This document shows positions 11,535-23,179 of a DNA stretch of 64,000 bases, in pieces. Location of the stretch: assembly GCA_019925095.2 (NCBI GenBank), contig CM034412.1, positions 12,810,001 through 12,874,000 of the forward strand, read 5' to 3'. The position numbers were made by a program, and so were the translations under genes. The stretch's first letter is position 1; the number at the start of each line of letters is the position of its first letter. Source of the DNA: Dendrolimus kikuchii (lineage: Eukaryota; Arthropoda; Insecta; Lepidoptera; Lasiocampidae). Under the pieces are notes generated by a model that was given only the letters and a program-made list of their open reading frames with translations, did not search any database and was not told the DNA's origin.

Positions 11535-12003
11535 ACCTCGTCGTCAGCCAATCGCAGTCCACAGTTGGACATAGGCCTTGCCCAGCCGGCGCCACTCATC
11601 CCTGACCTCTGACTTTTTCATCCAGCGTCTACCGGTGACCTTGCGCAGGTCGTCAGTCCATCGGGCTGGAGGGCGTCCAGCAGTTCTAAGTTTACTGAGA
11701 CGCGGTCTCCACTCCAGGATTCCTCTGCTCTATCGGCCATCAGTCCTGTGGCAAACGTGACCGGCCCACTGCCACTTCAACTTGCTAATTTTGCGAGCTA
11801 TGTTGGTTACCCTGGTTCTCTGAGGGATATCCTCATTTCTAATTCGATCCATAAGAGAAACACCCAGCATGGCTCGCTCCATAGCCTGTTGAGCGACTTG
11901 GAAACTTGTGGACCAATCCTGCTGTCAGTGTCCACGTCTCGGCCCAGTAAGTCAAGACCGAAAGGACGCACTGCTCTAAGACTTTCGTATTCAAGCCACT
12001 CCA
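11535..12003 (-). mobile_element. RTE-like LINE 3' end, degenerate
   Basis: Minus-strand coding of an RT C-terminus (AQQAMERAMLGVSL-type, KWQWAGHV-type, RWTDDLRKV-type segments across frame breaks) and the 3' end 'ggccttgcccagccggcgcc' inverse. Homologous to 22660-23045 over its length. Confidence 0.72.
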
Positions 12004-12275
12004 TTAAAATAAATTTATTTAGTTTTTTTTTTTAATATATTGATTTGACATTTATTTGACACTCCGCTCATAATTGATGTGATTTATCACTGCCTATGAC
12101 GCACCTTAATATCTAAATCATAATAGGTTTTTCATGATACCTACCTACATCATTATGAGATCATTAAACACGGATGCATGTTAAAATAAATATATTTTTC
12201 ATCTGTATTTGTTTTATTCGAAAACTGTACAAAATTCTTCTTGTGTGTAAATTAAAAAATCCATAACAGTCTGTG

Positions 12276-12694
12276 CTATCTTCTTCTTTGTGCTGGGTCG
12301 GGGGCATCGAAATGAATGTGAAAGATTCTATAAGCGCAATATTCCATTAATGCCAATCCTAGGGGATACATCATCTTAAACTGACTTTGCTGACCAGCTA
12401 TGAAATACGCGAAGACTCCTGCAGCAGCAGTGTACCAGCCCCATTCTTTATTATTCTCCAAAGAATAATGACATAGAGAAATGATGTTAGCTGCGATCAT
12501 CAGGTTTCCTAAATGTACATTGTCATCTCCAGCCAATGATAGGGTGAATGGAATTAACCCGGATAAAAGATGGATGACGCTTAAAGTTTGGTTCTCGCGG
12601 TAAAGGTCTGCCATTAGACATGGCAGGGCTAAATAACGTGACGCTTTATAGCTGATGACGTAGGCTGGCTTAAAATCGTTGTTGAACCTTCCGC
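12276..12694 (-). CDS. Membrane-protein gene, terminal coding exon 2
   Basis: Begins GRFNNDFKPAYVISYKASRY after a ctttggtttcag-type acceptor and ends in RRR then TAG. It holds four to five of the predicted membrane segments. The open frame extends further upstream into intron and SINE sequence; that extension is not coding. Confidence 0.85.
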
Positions 12695-15600
12695 CTGAAA
12701 CCAAGTTAATTTTATAAATATTAATTCCATCCGTGCAGGAGCGGAGAATGAATACAATATGCTGCGGCCCGGCGGCCTGTCGTAAGAGGCGACAAAACAA
12801 CCCATAGCTAGGTGGTAGGGTTTTGCCCGTCTGGATGGTTACGACCCCTGGTCCATCCCAAGAGTATGCTGTCATAACAACCTTGAGTTATGTTCCGGCA
12901 TTAGTATCCAGTCTCCGTTTTTTTTTTAATCGGCAGACACACCCACACACTGTATATCCCCAAATTAAGCAAGTTACGCTTGCGTTATGGGTAATATACA
13001 ACGGACTACTCTGGGGCCGATCCCAGACACCCAGACCATAGTAAATAACGGAGAAAATACGTTTCCGAAATTTACTATACCAGGAATCGAACCCGGAGCT
13101 TCTGCGTTGCAGTGAGGTAGTTTAGAGAGCGGCAGCACATTGGCAGCATCTATGGTGTTACAAATGTCCATAGGCGATGGTAACCGCTTTCAATCAGGTG
13201 GGCCGTCTGCCTGCCTTTTTTTAATCTGCCAATTAAAAAAAGGACTTACGCTGTTGATATTACAGACATATACGACCAGTTTTTCAAGGAATTAAGAGCA
13301 AATCAGTTGTTAAAATTCAAGCATAGCAAGTATTACAGCAAATAAAAGCATGTCACGAGCTGTAACGATATGAAACTTCAATTTTTTTTTTTATTAATTA
13401 AGTAAGACCCAATTTTTACTTATGTTAATACTAGTGGCCTCGGCAGACGTTGTCCTGCTCTGAAAAAATAAAAATCTAGGACCCAAATCCAGCGCCCCGT
13501 GGATTTAAACCATCCGGGAACCCATTCAAACACACAAAAACAAAATCACCAAAATCAGTCCAGGTGATTAGGAGGACTCTAGAACCCGATCTCAGTGCCA
13601 CCTACCGATTCCAACGGGATAAAAAGTATCCTATGTCCGTCTCCTGGTTCTAAGCTACATTCCCACTAATTTTCAGCCAAATCGGTACAGATGTTCCTGA
13701 GTTATAAATAGTGTAACTAACACGACTTTCTTTTATATATATAGATTAAACAGTTCAATAAAATTGTAGGACTGAAAAGAAACATGTGGTGGTGTTCACT
13801 GACGTTGAATAATTCATGTTTATATGGATCACTTTTGTTGATTCATTCAAATTGGTAGTTAGAAATGAACCTTTAAGTAGACAACATCAATTCTTAGTAA
13901 CACAATCATCACACAAACACTCATTACGAAAATATCATTTGCCAGATTTGGATATTATATAGCTGAAATTAGTCGGAACGCGGTAGAATGCGGTACGTAA
14001 GTAGGTACTATGTATCTCTTAGATACCTTAGTACCTACCTAAATTACATATAAATTTATTTATAATAATAAAGCAACAAAATATGATGCCATGAGAATTG
14101 CCCAGTAAAAACGTTTTAAATACTGTAATAAATATATAACTAGATGGCGCCACAGGTTATTATTGTCTCATTTGTTAAAGTTTTGTTATTTAATACATAT
14201 TAATATGTATGAAAAATATTATTATGTAATGTCAGATACTCCTTACAATTTTTATCCGTTTACCAACTTAACACTGCTTAAATTGTAGTAACAGATAATA
14301 ATTAGAACAAACTTGTTAAATACTGAAAATAAACCTTTAAGAGTTTCAGTGTTCCAGGCAACTCTAGTCATGAGCGATCCAGACCTAGGCTTTTTACTTT
14401 TTATTGTCATTCGTATGTATATTCTTCTTCTTCTTCCATAGACAACAGAGGTCATCTACCTATCTTGCAAATATTCAAACGAAATGCGGATGTTCCATAA
14501 CAAAATCTAAACGGAACAGCTGATACGGACAAATGAGCTCCACAGCCAAATAACGCTATCATTTTCATATTCCGAACACGTCCTTGAAGTTTATCGAGCC
14601 GATGCGTACAGATAAAAAAGAAAACTATTTTCGCTGAGGTTCAACTTTTTCCAATTAGTAACTTTATTGGAACGGATATTTGTTGGCTGACTACGGCTGT
14701 ATTTAGGCCGGATTATCCGGATTTATGAAGCAAACAACACTTTTCAGTCAATCACAGGAACAATATCTATAGTCAGATCCGGTTTCAATATCTTATCAAC
14801 CGTCCATTTGTCTTTTTTTTAATTTATGCTTTCAACGCCTTCGGCATTGATTTTGCCAGTTTCAAAGTAAGAAAAGACAGGTGCTCAATTAAATGAAAAT
14901 CAGCAAATAACATTTTAATCGATGATTTGTATCTACGAGTTTTTGCACTGTCGGTTAAAATTTGACAGAAACTCCATAGATGTAATGTCAATTTTCTATC
15001 GATGGTAAGGCAAATGAATGAATAGTACCAAGTTACAGGAACTGGTCATAAGTAGGTTTGTATGATTTGCCTGTAGCAGGGCTGTATTGATGTAGTTCCT
15101 TTGCATGTCATTTTAGCAAAAATACAATAACAAGGTAAGCTTCTAGATAGTCTCGTCACGAAAGAAGTCCCACAGACGTGGCGCTGCAGTCGCCGAACTT
15201 TTTACTATGTTGCCAGTGTAATTGTTTCCTAAGCCATAAATCGATATAGGTAATTACTGAGTAATACATACAAAACATTTCATAATTAAACCTGTAGATT
15301 TATTTCCGGGCTAATTTACGAATAAAATTCTATTTAATAGCGACACTACCACATTTAGTTCCTTTATTTTCCGCGAATCTTCTTTTGTGGCGCGGATTCT
15401 ACTTACATATACATACATCTCTTTTCTTTCATCTTCTCCCAAACATTTGAGTTCAACGTAATATCGAGAAAATTGACGCATGTCGTGGGATCGTTAATAT
15501 AAAATAAACTAACCCAAAGAATAGCGGAATCAACATCCGTAAATTCATTTGAATTAAGCTCAGAAGCCCCTTGACAAATTTAATGTAAATGTGGCGTGAC

Positions 15601-16119
15601 ACTGACCGGCGTTTATCCCTGTCTACACCATATTAAAATGCACCCAAGGACAAGCACCGGTCAGTGTAGAACTATTGTAGGGAATGAGAACAAGAGGTAC
15701 TGGGCTACTGGGCTGAACTGCTGGAACTAGGGATCTGGGACTATGGGGACTATAGCATCTACCCCTTGCAATGTTCGGGGAACATGGATAAAATGGGCAG
15801 ACAGTGACTCGCCCTTCACTGCATGGGCCCCTAAAAATTATTATTATTGTTATGGAATAAAAGATTTTTCTGATTTCAATATGTCTTTTTATTCCTATAT
15901 TCCACTATTCCAAGATACCTCCTCAGTTACACTACAAAATATTATGGTATACTAACTCTGGTAATGTAAGAATCCCAGTACGCCATGGATGAAGAAGTTA
16001 GCATGCATTCCTGGGTGGGTGAAACTCTTGTCCTGCATGCGGCTAATGCCGCGTCCTGCAACGCAGCACAGCACGATGTGAGCGAGGGAAGCGTTAATGT
16101 TATCTTCATCGCTGCCCAT
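12276..16119 (-). CDS. Two-exon multi-pass membrane protein (TMEM276-like?)
   Basis: The two coding exons on the minus strand are 16119-15957 (163 nt) and 12694-12276 (419 nt). The first ends LHYQ plus one base (A) before a gttagt donor. The second starts after tttcag with GC, making a Ser codon at the join, so the 582-nt reading frame gives 193 aa plus stop. The product has about six hydrophobic stretches: around residues 11-22, 42-53, then LALPCLMADLY, IHLLSGLIPFTLSLAG, LGNLMIAANIISL, AAAGVFAYFIAG and YPLGLALMEYCAY. The tail is charged (PDPAQRRR). No signal peptide is evident. The size and N-terminal 'SLAHIVL' layout recall the small TMEM276 family, but I do not claim orthology. The 3.26-kb intron contains a nested SINE pair and a Helitron. 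Confidence 0.8.
12726..13222 (+). repeat. SINE/LINE-tail family A, split by SINE family B
   Basis: The left part 12726-12914 (ccgtgcaggagcggag … gtatccagtctccg) and right part 13112-13222 (gagagcggcagcac … gccgtctgcctgcc) together make one copy. In the membrane-protein gene intron. Confidence 0.83.
12915..13111 (-). mobile_element. SINE family B inserted in a SINE family A copy
   Basis: Same body as 16351-16560 with a T-run at the left, 5' truncated (lacks the A box). It interrupts the family A copy between 'tatccagtctccg' and 'gtagtttagagagcggc'. Confidence 0.85.
13431..13745 (-). mobile_element. Non-autonomous Helitron in intron
   Basis: On the minus strand TCTATATATATAAAAGAAAG … cgtctgccgaggccaCTAG, followed by T. 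Same 3' type as 53181-53753 (gtctgccg.ggcc.CTAG). Lies in the membrane-protein gene intron. Confidence 0.77.
14795..15035. repeat. Family J-like repeat, interrupted
   Basis: 'caaccgtccatttg' at the left and 'cggttaaaatttgacagaaactcc … ggtaaggcaaatgaatga' at the right, separated by about 130 bp of other sequence. In the membrane-protein gene intron. Confidence 0.4.
15957..16119 (-). CDS. Membrane-protein gene, coding exon 1
   Basis: ATG MGSDEDNINASLAHIVLCCV and onward for 54 codons plus one base. The donor is gttagt. The exon is GC-richer than its flanks. The start was chosen because it is the first Met in an open frame whose 3' phase fits the downstream exon exactly. Confidence 0.78.
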
Positions 16120-16350
16120 ATCACAAACGACGATAATAAAAAGAAAATCTCTCTAAAAATCCTAAGAATATTTTTTTTTAATTTATAAAAAAATCCACGC
16201 CATTGCTTATTTTTTTAACAATGTTAAAATGAAGGAAGTTGTCTTTGACTGATTTCAACCAGTTGTAAATCATTCTTTTCTTAATAAGTCTTTATATAGG
16301 CGTATGTTTTCATACCGTAATGCCAAGTGTGCTATACTGGAGAGCCCAAT

Positions 16351-16595
16351 TTTTTTTTTTATAATAATCGGCAGACATACACACACATTGTATACCCCCA
16401 AATTAAGCAAGTTACGCTTGTGTTATAGGTAATATACAACGGACTACTCTGGGACCGATCCCAGACACCCAGACCATAGTAAATAACGGAGAAAATACGT
16501 TTCCGAAATTTACTATACCAGGAATCGAACCCAGAACCTCTGCGTTGCAGTGAGGTACACCGGCAAAGGTTTAGCCCGCTCAACCACAGAGGCCG
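16351..16595 (-). mobile_element. tRNA-derived SINE (family B), complete
   Basis: The minus strand starts ggcctctgTGGTTGAGCGG (A box) and has B box GGTTCGATTCC, a roughly 170-bp body and a poly(A) (T-run at 16350-16362). It ends about 230 bp upstream of the start codon of the membrane-protein gene. Confidence 0.87.
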
Positions 16596-16599
16596 TTGC

Positions 16600-17045
16600 T
16601 ATTACTATAACAACGAAATCGTCGGACACTGTCGTCTCAATCATAAGTTTGCCAGTTTTCGGTATTCTGTTCATTGTAATGGCTTGCCCGTGGCACGCAA
16701 GTCTTTACCAATATTTTTATAAGCGAAAAAATGGGAAATCATTGTTTAAAATTTTAGTAGCTTTTCAATAATTATTTCGGTTAACGCCATTTCTGCTAAT
16801 GACAATACCATTTTTTTCCTACTATCATTCCGTCGCGACGATATTGAGAAGATATTGTAGATTTTTGACACAATCGCAATGAAATCGTACTTTGAATAAC
16901 CTCGCAACGCCAAGATATTGAAATATCATAATTGGACCCCTATTCTCTAGATATGGAATTAAAATATCATTTTGTAAACAAATATAAAAAAATATAGTGT
17001 ACTAACGTTATCTGTCAAAAAATACAGATAAAGACCAACTACGTA
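16600..17045. other. Unannotated spacer
   Basis: Nothing recognised between SINE family B and the long-palindrome element. Confidence 0.5.
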
Positions 17046-17333
17046 AAAAATCGAAATGTATGCTGGGACACATGTAGAAGTGAAATTTTAACGGACAACT
17101 GGCAAAACGAATCGCAACAAAATTTTAACTTGAAGTTATAAGGGCAGATTGTTAATGTACTTGTCCAATTTGAAAACCTGCCCGTAAAACTTCAAGTTAA
17201 AATTTTGTTGCGATTCGTTTTGCCACTTGTCCGTTGCCATTCCTTTTTCCACTTGTCCATTGCGATTCGTTTTTCCACTTGTCCGTTGAAGTTTCACTAC
17301 TATGTGTCCCAGCACACATTTTGATTTTTCGCA
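17046..17333. mobile_element. Long-palindrome element (foldback/MITE)
   Basis: Outer arms 'aaatcgaaatgtatgctggg' and 'cagcacacattttgattttt' are inverted, and inner arms around 17095-17145 and 17185-17230 (aaaattttaacttgaag / cttcaagttaaaatttt with acgaatcgcaac / gttgcgattcgt) pair over about 45 bp. A CACTTGTCC(g/a)TTG unit is repeated three times in the right arm. No ORF. Confidence 0.78.
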
Positions 17334-19076
17334 GGTTTACTGCAAATTATGATTTGGTTAGGTTAGGTACATTTTAATGAATGCATTTTTTATTTAAACA
17401 TATTTTATTGTATCAAACAATAAAACTGAATTCGATCCGGAAACAAAAAAACATCCATAGTCTACTCTAAAATTATGCCGCGTTCATCACGCTTTTTCGT
17501 GTCAGAAAAATCCTAATACCCCCGTCTATATAGAAGTTTCACTTCAAAACCTCGTGAACCCTCACAAAACTGGGCTTTTTGTAAGTTTTAATTAAATTAT
17601 AAACAACAGCAGCTATGTTTATACATAAGACAGGGTAGTCGATAATAAAACCAACCGAGAGACTTTTTATCACCTTACAAAACGTCGAAGTCATCTAGAT
17701 TTTTTACGAGCTTTGCAAATTATTTTGTCAGTTTTATAATGCTCAAACAATATATTAATTATAGTTTAATAGATATTAAAATTATTTTTGTCATGATATT
17801 TTAAGGTTATGATGATGAATGACATGGTATTTGAACGCTCGCTCTTTTTAACCGACTTCAAAAAAAGGAGGTTCTCAATTCGTCCGGATTATTTTTTATT
17901 TTTATTTTTAATCTATGTTCACCGATTACTCCGAGATTTATGATCTGATTTACGTGATTCTTATTTAGTTTGATGCGGAATAGTTGCCATTTGGTCCCCT
18001 AAAAATTTGACATAATTTGGCACCGTAGTTTTCATTTTACGAACGTTTTTTTGTTCCCGTTTCTTGGGACCTATATTTTTTAAGAAGCGCGGCACCTTTC
18101 GTAGGTCTACCCATACATAGCTAGACACTAAAAAGTAACAAATAAAATAAAAAACTTTGTTTAAAAAAACCGACTTCAAAAACTAAAAAGTATAAAATAA
18201 CTTATTTCTAAAGCTATTATTATTATTATATATTATCTAAAACATCTTGAAGTCGGTGCAAAGTAAAACATAAAAATTACTATATTTTTTTAAAAATTAC
18301 TTATAAATTAATTATATGTGAACATTATTCCAGAATTCATTGTGAAATATTTTAACTACGTACCCTATTGTACTTAAAGTCGTTAAAATTACCCTTATAG
18401 CGATATTTGTTTAAGTTCTTGTTGAATTTAATATAATTTGAAACATTTTCTTTCAAATCCTCAAAATGTCCTATACTAAGAACAAATAGATTTGGACTTT
18501 CAGTTGATTGAATTCCCTGATTTATTACACATAATCTCTTCGTACGGGCTAAAGGCACATAGTGTCAGACCATAAACCAGTCAGAGAAAAGAATAAATAG
18601 ATTAAACTAAAGGAAATCTGCGAAATCACCGCCAAAAACGTCGCCATATTTCATCACTCGACCTTTTAGCACAAGCTTTCAATATCATATAAATCTAAGC
18701 GATTTATCTGAAACAAAGAGAATTACGGTGGTTTTATTGTTTTATCCGTTTGTGTGTAGGTATGTTTGTTAATGAGATTGTCTCGGCGGGTGGGCCACAA
18801 TGGGCCTCCCTGTTGAGTGCATTAGGTCTCTGTATATGCTGAACGGTTGGTTACCCCTTTCTCGGAGTAAATTTTTGTAATTTACTGTGGATAAAAGTAA
18901 TTTATTTTCCTTATCTTGGTTATATTCTGTGTTTTATCTTTTTGCATATGTTGTTTTATTTATCATTGTATCGTGTATTATATGTATTTTAATGACAAGG
19001 TCCTTGTTTTTGAGTGGTCGTGTTGAATATAAAGGCAATTTTTTTCTTTGGTTTGTTTTTCAACATACATCCTATA
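17334..19076. other. Unannotated spacer with repeat-like scraps
   Basis: Contains 'aaccgacttcaaaaaaaggagg' (17850) and a second 'aaaccgacttcaaaaa' (18168), a phrase common in insect repeats, but no bounded element or gene. Confidence 0.45.
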
Positions 19077-19298
19077 TCCTACTAATATTATAAACGCGAA
19101 AGTTTGTATAGATATATCGAGGTATGTTTGTTACTCTTTCACGCAAAAACTACTAAATGGATTTTGATGAAACTTTACAGTAATATAGCTTGCACATCAG
19201 AATAACACATAGGCTATATTTATAAAGATATAGTGTGAATTATCTAAAATACAACGATTTTCCATCACCACGCGGGTGAGTCCGCGGGGCGCAGTTAG
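19077..19298 (+). mobile_element. Non-autonomous Helitron
   Basis: Starts TCCTACTAATATTATAAACG after A and ends …cgcggggcgcagTTAG before T, with a GC-rich terminal hairpin (cacgcgggtgagtccgcgg). Matches the common lepidopteran Helitron plan; the terminal CTAG has mutated to TTAG. Confidence 0.75.
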
Positions 19299-19539
19299 TA
19301 TTATTATATAATAATAAACCTTCGAGATTGGTATCAGTTACAATTTGGCTGAGCTATTCTGAAGACTTAATATATCAAACAAAGCTGGTTGGACTAAATT
19401 CCTTCGCCCGTTGCTATTGGTATCGAGCATATGATAGTGTGGAGGGTAGAGGTAAGAAGTACCACCTATATAGAGGGGAAGTTAAAAAAGTGTTCAGCAG
19501 TATGCTGAAAACTACGATATAAAATAAAAATTGTTTAAT

Positions 19540-19833
19540 AATAATAGCAGCCCATAAATGTCCCACTGCTGGGCTCGGGCCTCCCACTATAGGGAAACGG
19601 ACAGTATACCCACCACGCTTGTCCAAGGCGGCTTGGCAGGTTTGACACATCGGTTATCTCGATGTGCAGGTTGCATCACGATGTTTTCCTTCACCGTTAT
19701 TAGCGCGTGGTAATTGTAACAATATGCACATTAGGTCAGAAAACTGCCTAAGCGGTGCATGCGTTCCAGCCAGGATCGAACCCGCGCCCTTTGGGTCTGG
19801 GACGCGTGCGCTAGCCATTACGCTACCACGACT
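19540..19833 (-). mobile_element. tRNA-derived SINE (family E), complete
   Basis: About 290 bp. On the minus strand it starts gtcgtggTAGCGTAATGG (A box), has B box GGTTCGATCCTGG, and ends 'ggacatttatgggctgctattatt'. It is the intact reference for the copies at 3.6 and 40.4 kb. Confidence 0.87.
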
Positions 19834-20098
19834 AAAAATTGTTTAAGTGCCATAAAATGATTTTTTTTACGTAGTATATAGAATTTAGTAAATATAATGC
19901 CCTGAAAAAACGTACAGTGATTAAATTATTGTGAATTTTTAATAATAAAAAACAAAGTGGAAAACTTTTGGTCCTTGTTTATTTTTCTATCTCATTCTAA
20001 TTACGTTGGGCGCTTTCTTTAACTCATCCTACGCTGCTACAGCGCCACCCTTATTATCTGCGCTTTAACACTTTCTCAACACAGAAACGTTACTCCTT

Positions 20099-20639
20099 TT
20101 TTTTTTGTTTTTGAGGCGAGGGAAAATGCTTAACCGATTTACGCACAAACTGGGTCGTTGCTAGGGGAACGACACGCGTCGGTCGGGGGCGATAACACTG
20201 CAGCAATAGTATGCTCTTGGCAGCGCTCCGTCCGCGATCGACGTCACAGAATAGTGTGGAAGACTCCGAGCGTTGCTACACGAGCGAGCAACCCCAATAC
20301 CCACTAAAAACCCCCTCCTCCCCGACGACCCTGCACTTTGTATGTGTTGGAAAGGCTGAGATTTAGAACATAGTTACGCCCAGCCGATCCAGCGCAATAA
20401 AGTGCCTGGAGTGTGCCCTGGGAGAACACACCCCACTTCGTTGTGCGGGGGTAGAAGGTCCTTTGCTCTCCTAGCAAGCTAAAGGCCCCCCGCGGTAAAC
20501 GGAACCTAACTCAGGGAGGGAAGTAATGCGCGTACGTGCCTCTCCGGGTGCCAGCTGAAGGCCGGTGACCTCGAGAAGACGCATTGGCACGCGCTGCAGG
20601 ACTTCTCTCCCTGTCTCGTTCTGCGGCCTCCTTGAGTGA
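20099..20639 (-). mobile_element. R1-clade LINE 3' end, 16-bp TSD
   Basis: 541-bp GC-rich block flanked by agaaacgttactcctt (20083-20098, 20640-20655), with a T-run at the low-coordinate end, i.e. poly(A) on the minus strand. The coding end reads LKEAAERDRERSPAARANAS and the 3' UTR contains 'ttttagtgggta' as in the 27.8-kb R1-clade copy. Confidence 0.8.
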
Positions 20640-20994
20640 AGAAACGTTACTCCTTACCTCTACCCTCCATAAATGATAGGTAGCGCGAACAAAATGACAT
20701 CCTGCAGGTCCTTTATTTTTATTTGATTTGGCTTGTTCATGGCTGTTGATTGTGCCAGTAATGCTGATATTAGATGGATCAACCAAATTGTATCAATTTC
20801 GTTGAAAAACACAGTACTGAAAGAACACGACGATATTTATTATAAAGAAAATGAAAAAATATTTATTTAGAAAACTACCTATAAACAAAACATACTTATA
20901 AATAAGAAAATACAACTAAGAAATGAAGTTCTAAATCGGTACTAGCTCAGTATCATGCTGGTTGAGTCAACAAGCGCTGGTCTTCCGCTAGCAG

Positions 20995-21223
20995 CGCGTT
21001 CCATTAGTAGCTCACAATGCCCAAAATGATCCGTTGGCCGTTCCACAAAGCGACCGCGGTCGTTGTGGTCGTGGTGGTGAAAATGTCACTAAAGACGTCA
21101 TCATTTTCGATCACACAACGCTCACAACGACCTATGTCAAGAGGTGGGTCGAATAACCGTTCCACTTGGGTTTATGATTATAACGCCGGCAAGCAGAGTT
21201 TCTAATGGAACGTAGCCTAGGGC
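20995..21223. mobile_element. Inverted-repeat element (family C)
   Basis: cgttccattagtagctcac … ctaatggaacgtagcc, opposite orientation to the intron pair; part of one subterminal arm is missing after 'cggcaagca'. Confidence 0.82.
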
Positions 21224-21344
21224 CGTTACAGTGACTCACGGATAGCCAAAACAAAACAAAGAAAATATGACGAATACTATTGGAAACAAATACTAATGTA
21301 AAATTTTATGCTACGAAGCGAATTTATAAACAAAAACATAATAG

Positions 21345-21557
21345 TAAAACTACGTTTTAACGGTTTTAAGCGCGGTAATTTTATTTGATTTTGGTTTTTC
21401 AAGTGTCACTTGATATCTTTGTCTTCCGTGATCACGGCTACTGAAAAGTGGCCGAAACGTCGGAAAAACCAAAATCAAACAAAATTACCGCGCTTAAAAC
21501 CGTTAAAACGTAGTTTTATTATGTATACAAGTCGCGAAAACTTAAGAAAATATTACG
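21345..21557. mobile_element. Palindromic Penelope-like terminal copy
   Basis: Two roughly 55-bp arms in inverted orientation (21345-21399 and 21463-21518: aaaactacgttttaacgg… / …ccgttaaaacgtagtttt) around the block containing gtggccgaaacgtcgg. Flanked by aaaaacataatag at 21332-21344 and 21558-21570. Confidence 0.82.
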
Positions 21558-22015
21558 AAAAACATAATAGAACAAAGAACGTAAAGCTTAAAAACTATAA
21601 CAATATCATGTTTTTATATTTTGTCTGTCAGTCTGTTGGTTTGTGGTTTGTGTGCTCCATATAGGTATAACATTTGAACTGAGAATGGTTATGGATAAAT
21701 AGGTCAGAGGCAGACATTAAAGATTCAAGTTTATGTTGTTGTCTATTTAGGATCACTTTGGTTGATTTATTCAAATTGAAAGTCAGAAATAAACTGTCGA
21801 ATAGCGTCTTAGGCTGAGGCTACAAGAATGTATTTCATTTCAATTAACACCAGTCTGAGTCGTTGTTCTAGGCTCTTTTTTGTTCTATTGTTGAATCTAG
21901 TTTTCTTCACAGCAAATGAGTGTCGTTTTCCAACATCTGGCATGGTTGCCGACGTTCCATTTGTAACTGATGTAATTGCTAAACGTTTTGTTAGACATTT
22001 CCAAATAAAATCTTT

Positions 22016-22331
22016 TATCCGTGCAGGAACGGAGTAAGAATACAATTTCCTGCGGCCGGGCGGCCTGTCGTAAGAGGCGACTAAACAACCCACAGCCAGG
22101 TGGTAGGGCATTTGCCCTACTGGATGGCTACCACCCCTGGTCTAGAGCATGCCGCTATAACAACTCTGAGTTGTGTTCCGGCATTAGTGACCAGGTTCCA
22201 GACTCACTTAAGAGAGCAGCAGCGTATTTGTAGTACCTTTGGTGTTGCAAATGTCCATAGGCGATGGTAACCGCTTTCCATCCAGTGGGCCGTCTGCCTG
22301 TCTGCTGAACTCTTGCAATAAAAAAAAAAAT
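22016..22331 (+). repeat. SINE/LINE-tail family A, full copy
   Basis: About 315 bp, ccgtgcaggaacggag … gtaagaggcgactaaac … gcgatggtaaccgctttcca … ctgcaataaaaaaaaaa. It ends in poly(A), so it is a retroposon. No pol III boxes are obvious, so it may be the 3' end of a LINE and not a tRNA-SINE. Confidence 0.87.
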
Positions 22332-22659
22332 GTAAATTACCATGTAAATTTTAGCGAATCCACAAATACATAGACACACTTACAGGCACGCAATGATCAA
22401 GTAAGGACGGACAAGGTTGTCCGGCTTTCTTTGTCTGTGGGTTTTTTATGTTCTATTTCTATTTATTACTTCATTTTTTTTTCTTTTTGAGCTTTTTTTT
22501 TCTTAAATATATTATATCGGGTCCTTATTCTAATATAACATCCTTCTTTCTTAACCTAGATATTCTACTTTCTTATTCATGCCATGGTTAATATTAGATT
22601 AACCAATTCATAGGTTATAATATGTGCTCTTAACTATTCCTATTTATACTTCTTCTTCT

Positions 22660-23045
22660 TCAGCCACTCTCAGTCCACTGCTGGACGTAGGCCTCCCCAA
22701 GTACGCGCCACATATCCCGGTCTCCCGTCTTCCTCATCCAGCCCCTGCCGGCGATCTTGCGCAGGTCGTCAGTCCACCGGGCCGGCTGGCGTCCTGCGCT
22801 ATGTTTACCGAGACGTGGTCTCCACTCCAGGACTCGTTTGCTCCATCGGCCGTCGGTCCTGCGACAGACGTGACCGGCCCACTGCCATTTCACCTTGCTA
22901 ATTTTGCGAGCTATGTCAGTTACCTTCGTTCTCTTACGGATGTCCTCATTTCTGATTTTATCCACAAGAGAAACACCTAACATAGCTCGCTCCATAGCCC
23001 GTTGAGCGACTTTGAATTTGTGCACCAGTCCCGCTGTCAGTGTCC
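22660..23045 (-). mobile_element. RTE-like LINE 3' end, open RT C-terminus
   Basis: The minus strand encodes 120+ residues ending EAYVQQWTESG, including QRAMERAMLGVSLVDKIRN, KWQWAGHVCRRTDGRW and PARWTDDLRKIAG, typical of the C-terminal end of RTE-like LINE RTs. It is 5' truncated. Flanks tttatacttcttct / tttatactacttct may be an imperfect TSD. Confidence 0.8.
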
Positions 23046-23179
23046 TGTTTATACTACTTCTCAACTTTTGCTTCCTATTCTAATTCTTCATACATTTCTT
23101 ACTTATATACTTAAATATAATCTAAAATGTAGACTTATCTATCTATGTATTTTTATTGCGCTTAACTACTTTTTTAACT

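Noticed and set aside
13236..13380. A donor-like gtaagt at about 13248 as an extra exon of the membrane-protein gene
   Set aside because: The phase needed to join exon 2 puts a stop just upstream, whereas the exon at 15957-16119 fits exactly.
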